Position numbers and translations under genes: made by a program. Positions 63,982-64,000 of a DNA stretch of 64,000 nt are shown one piece after another (positions within the stretch are counted from its first letter, which is position 1; every line of letters starts with the position of its first letter). Below the pieces are notes generated by a model. It was not told the origin of the DNA, did not search any database, and was given only the letters and a program-made list of their open reading frames with translations. This DNA is from Serratia symbiotica (lineage in GTDB: Bacteria > Pseudomonadota > Gammaproteobacteria > Enterobacterales > Enterobacteriaceae). The stretch spans positions 1,798,001 to 1,862,000 of the forward strand of contig NZ_CP050855.1 in assembly GCF_000821185.2 (NCBI RefSeq), in the 5' to 3' direction.

Positions 63982-64000
63982 ACCCCCGATAAATGACAGG

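Noticed and set aside
1..64000. tRNA, rRNA or CRISPR array
   Set aside because: No cloverleaf-like segment, rRNA stretch or regularly spaced repeats were seen in either strand.

Overview
The window is chromosomal DNA of an enterobacterium. The right-hand housekeeping block (ansP, dusC, rhlE, ybhL, moaEDC) reads as close relatives of the E. coli genes, with the ybhL-moa neighbourhood kept. The siderophore locus has the layout of the Dickeya/Serratia chrysobactin loci. The number of decayed genes (a CvaA/CvaB-type microcin exporter, a prolyl-oligopeptidase fragment, an entH stump, an IS3 wreck, nonsense and frameshift lesions in the prophage) suggests a genome under relaxed selection. A Serratia, possibly a host-restricted one of the S. 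symbiotica kind, is my best inference; no marker gene here proves it.

Layout. 1-580: end of a higB toxin gene and complete higA. 771-3350: remnants of a colicin V type secretion pair (membrane-fusion protein, then peptidase-containing ABC exporter) run into a remnant of an S9 prolyl oligopeptidase. 3351-20129: a catecholate siderophore locus. On the minus strand lie an EntS-like exporter, a two-module NRPS (C-A-T-E-C-A-T-TE), an MbtH-like protein and a Fes-like esterase. On the plus strand, across a Fur-box promoter, lie a TonB-dependent receptor and entC-entE-entB, with entB-entA-(entH stump) resuming at 54431. The NRPS architecture and serine-type second A domain fit a DHB-(D-basic amino acid)-L-Ser siderophore of the chrysobactin type.

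20130-54426: a 34.3 kb Mu-like prophage inserted in codon 15 of entB. Both ends can be read (TGT...ACA inverted ends, CAGA direct repeat), and joining the flanks restores an in-frame entB. It lies with its Mu left end at 54426. The early region holds repressor c, ner, transposase A (one in-frame TGA), ATPase B, about ten small early genes, gemA and mor. It is followed by a lysis module with an embedded Rz1, packaging and head genes, and tail genes with a -1 frameshift site in the tail assembly chaperone. The end holds one fibre/chaperone pair and a cargo pair at the Mu right end: a Dam-type DNA methylase and a Mig-14-family protein. A 23-bp motif occurs three times, each time in front of a late operon, and is the best candidate for the late-activator site.

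56061-57118: entH stump, lipoprotein fragment and dead IS3 element. 57513-63865: asparagine permease, tRNA dihydrouridine synthase, RNA helicase, BI-1 family membrane protein and molybdopterin genes. A diverged 42-bp inverted repeat flanks the last block.

Taken together, the prophage has severed entB and entA from the Fur-controlled receptor-entCE transcript, and the broken transposase makes reversal unlikely. The only plus-strand transcription unit aimed at entB-entA is now the phage repressor gene.
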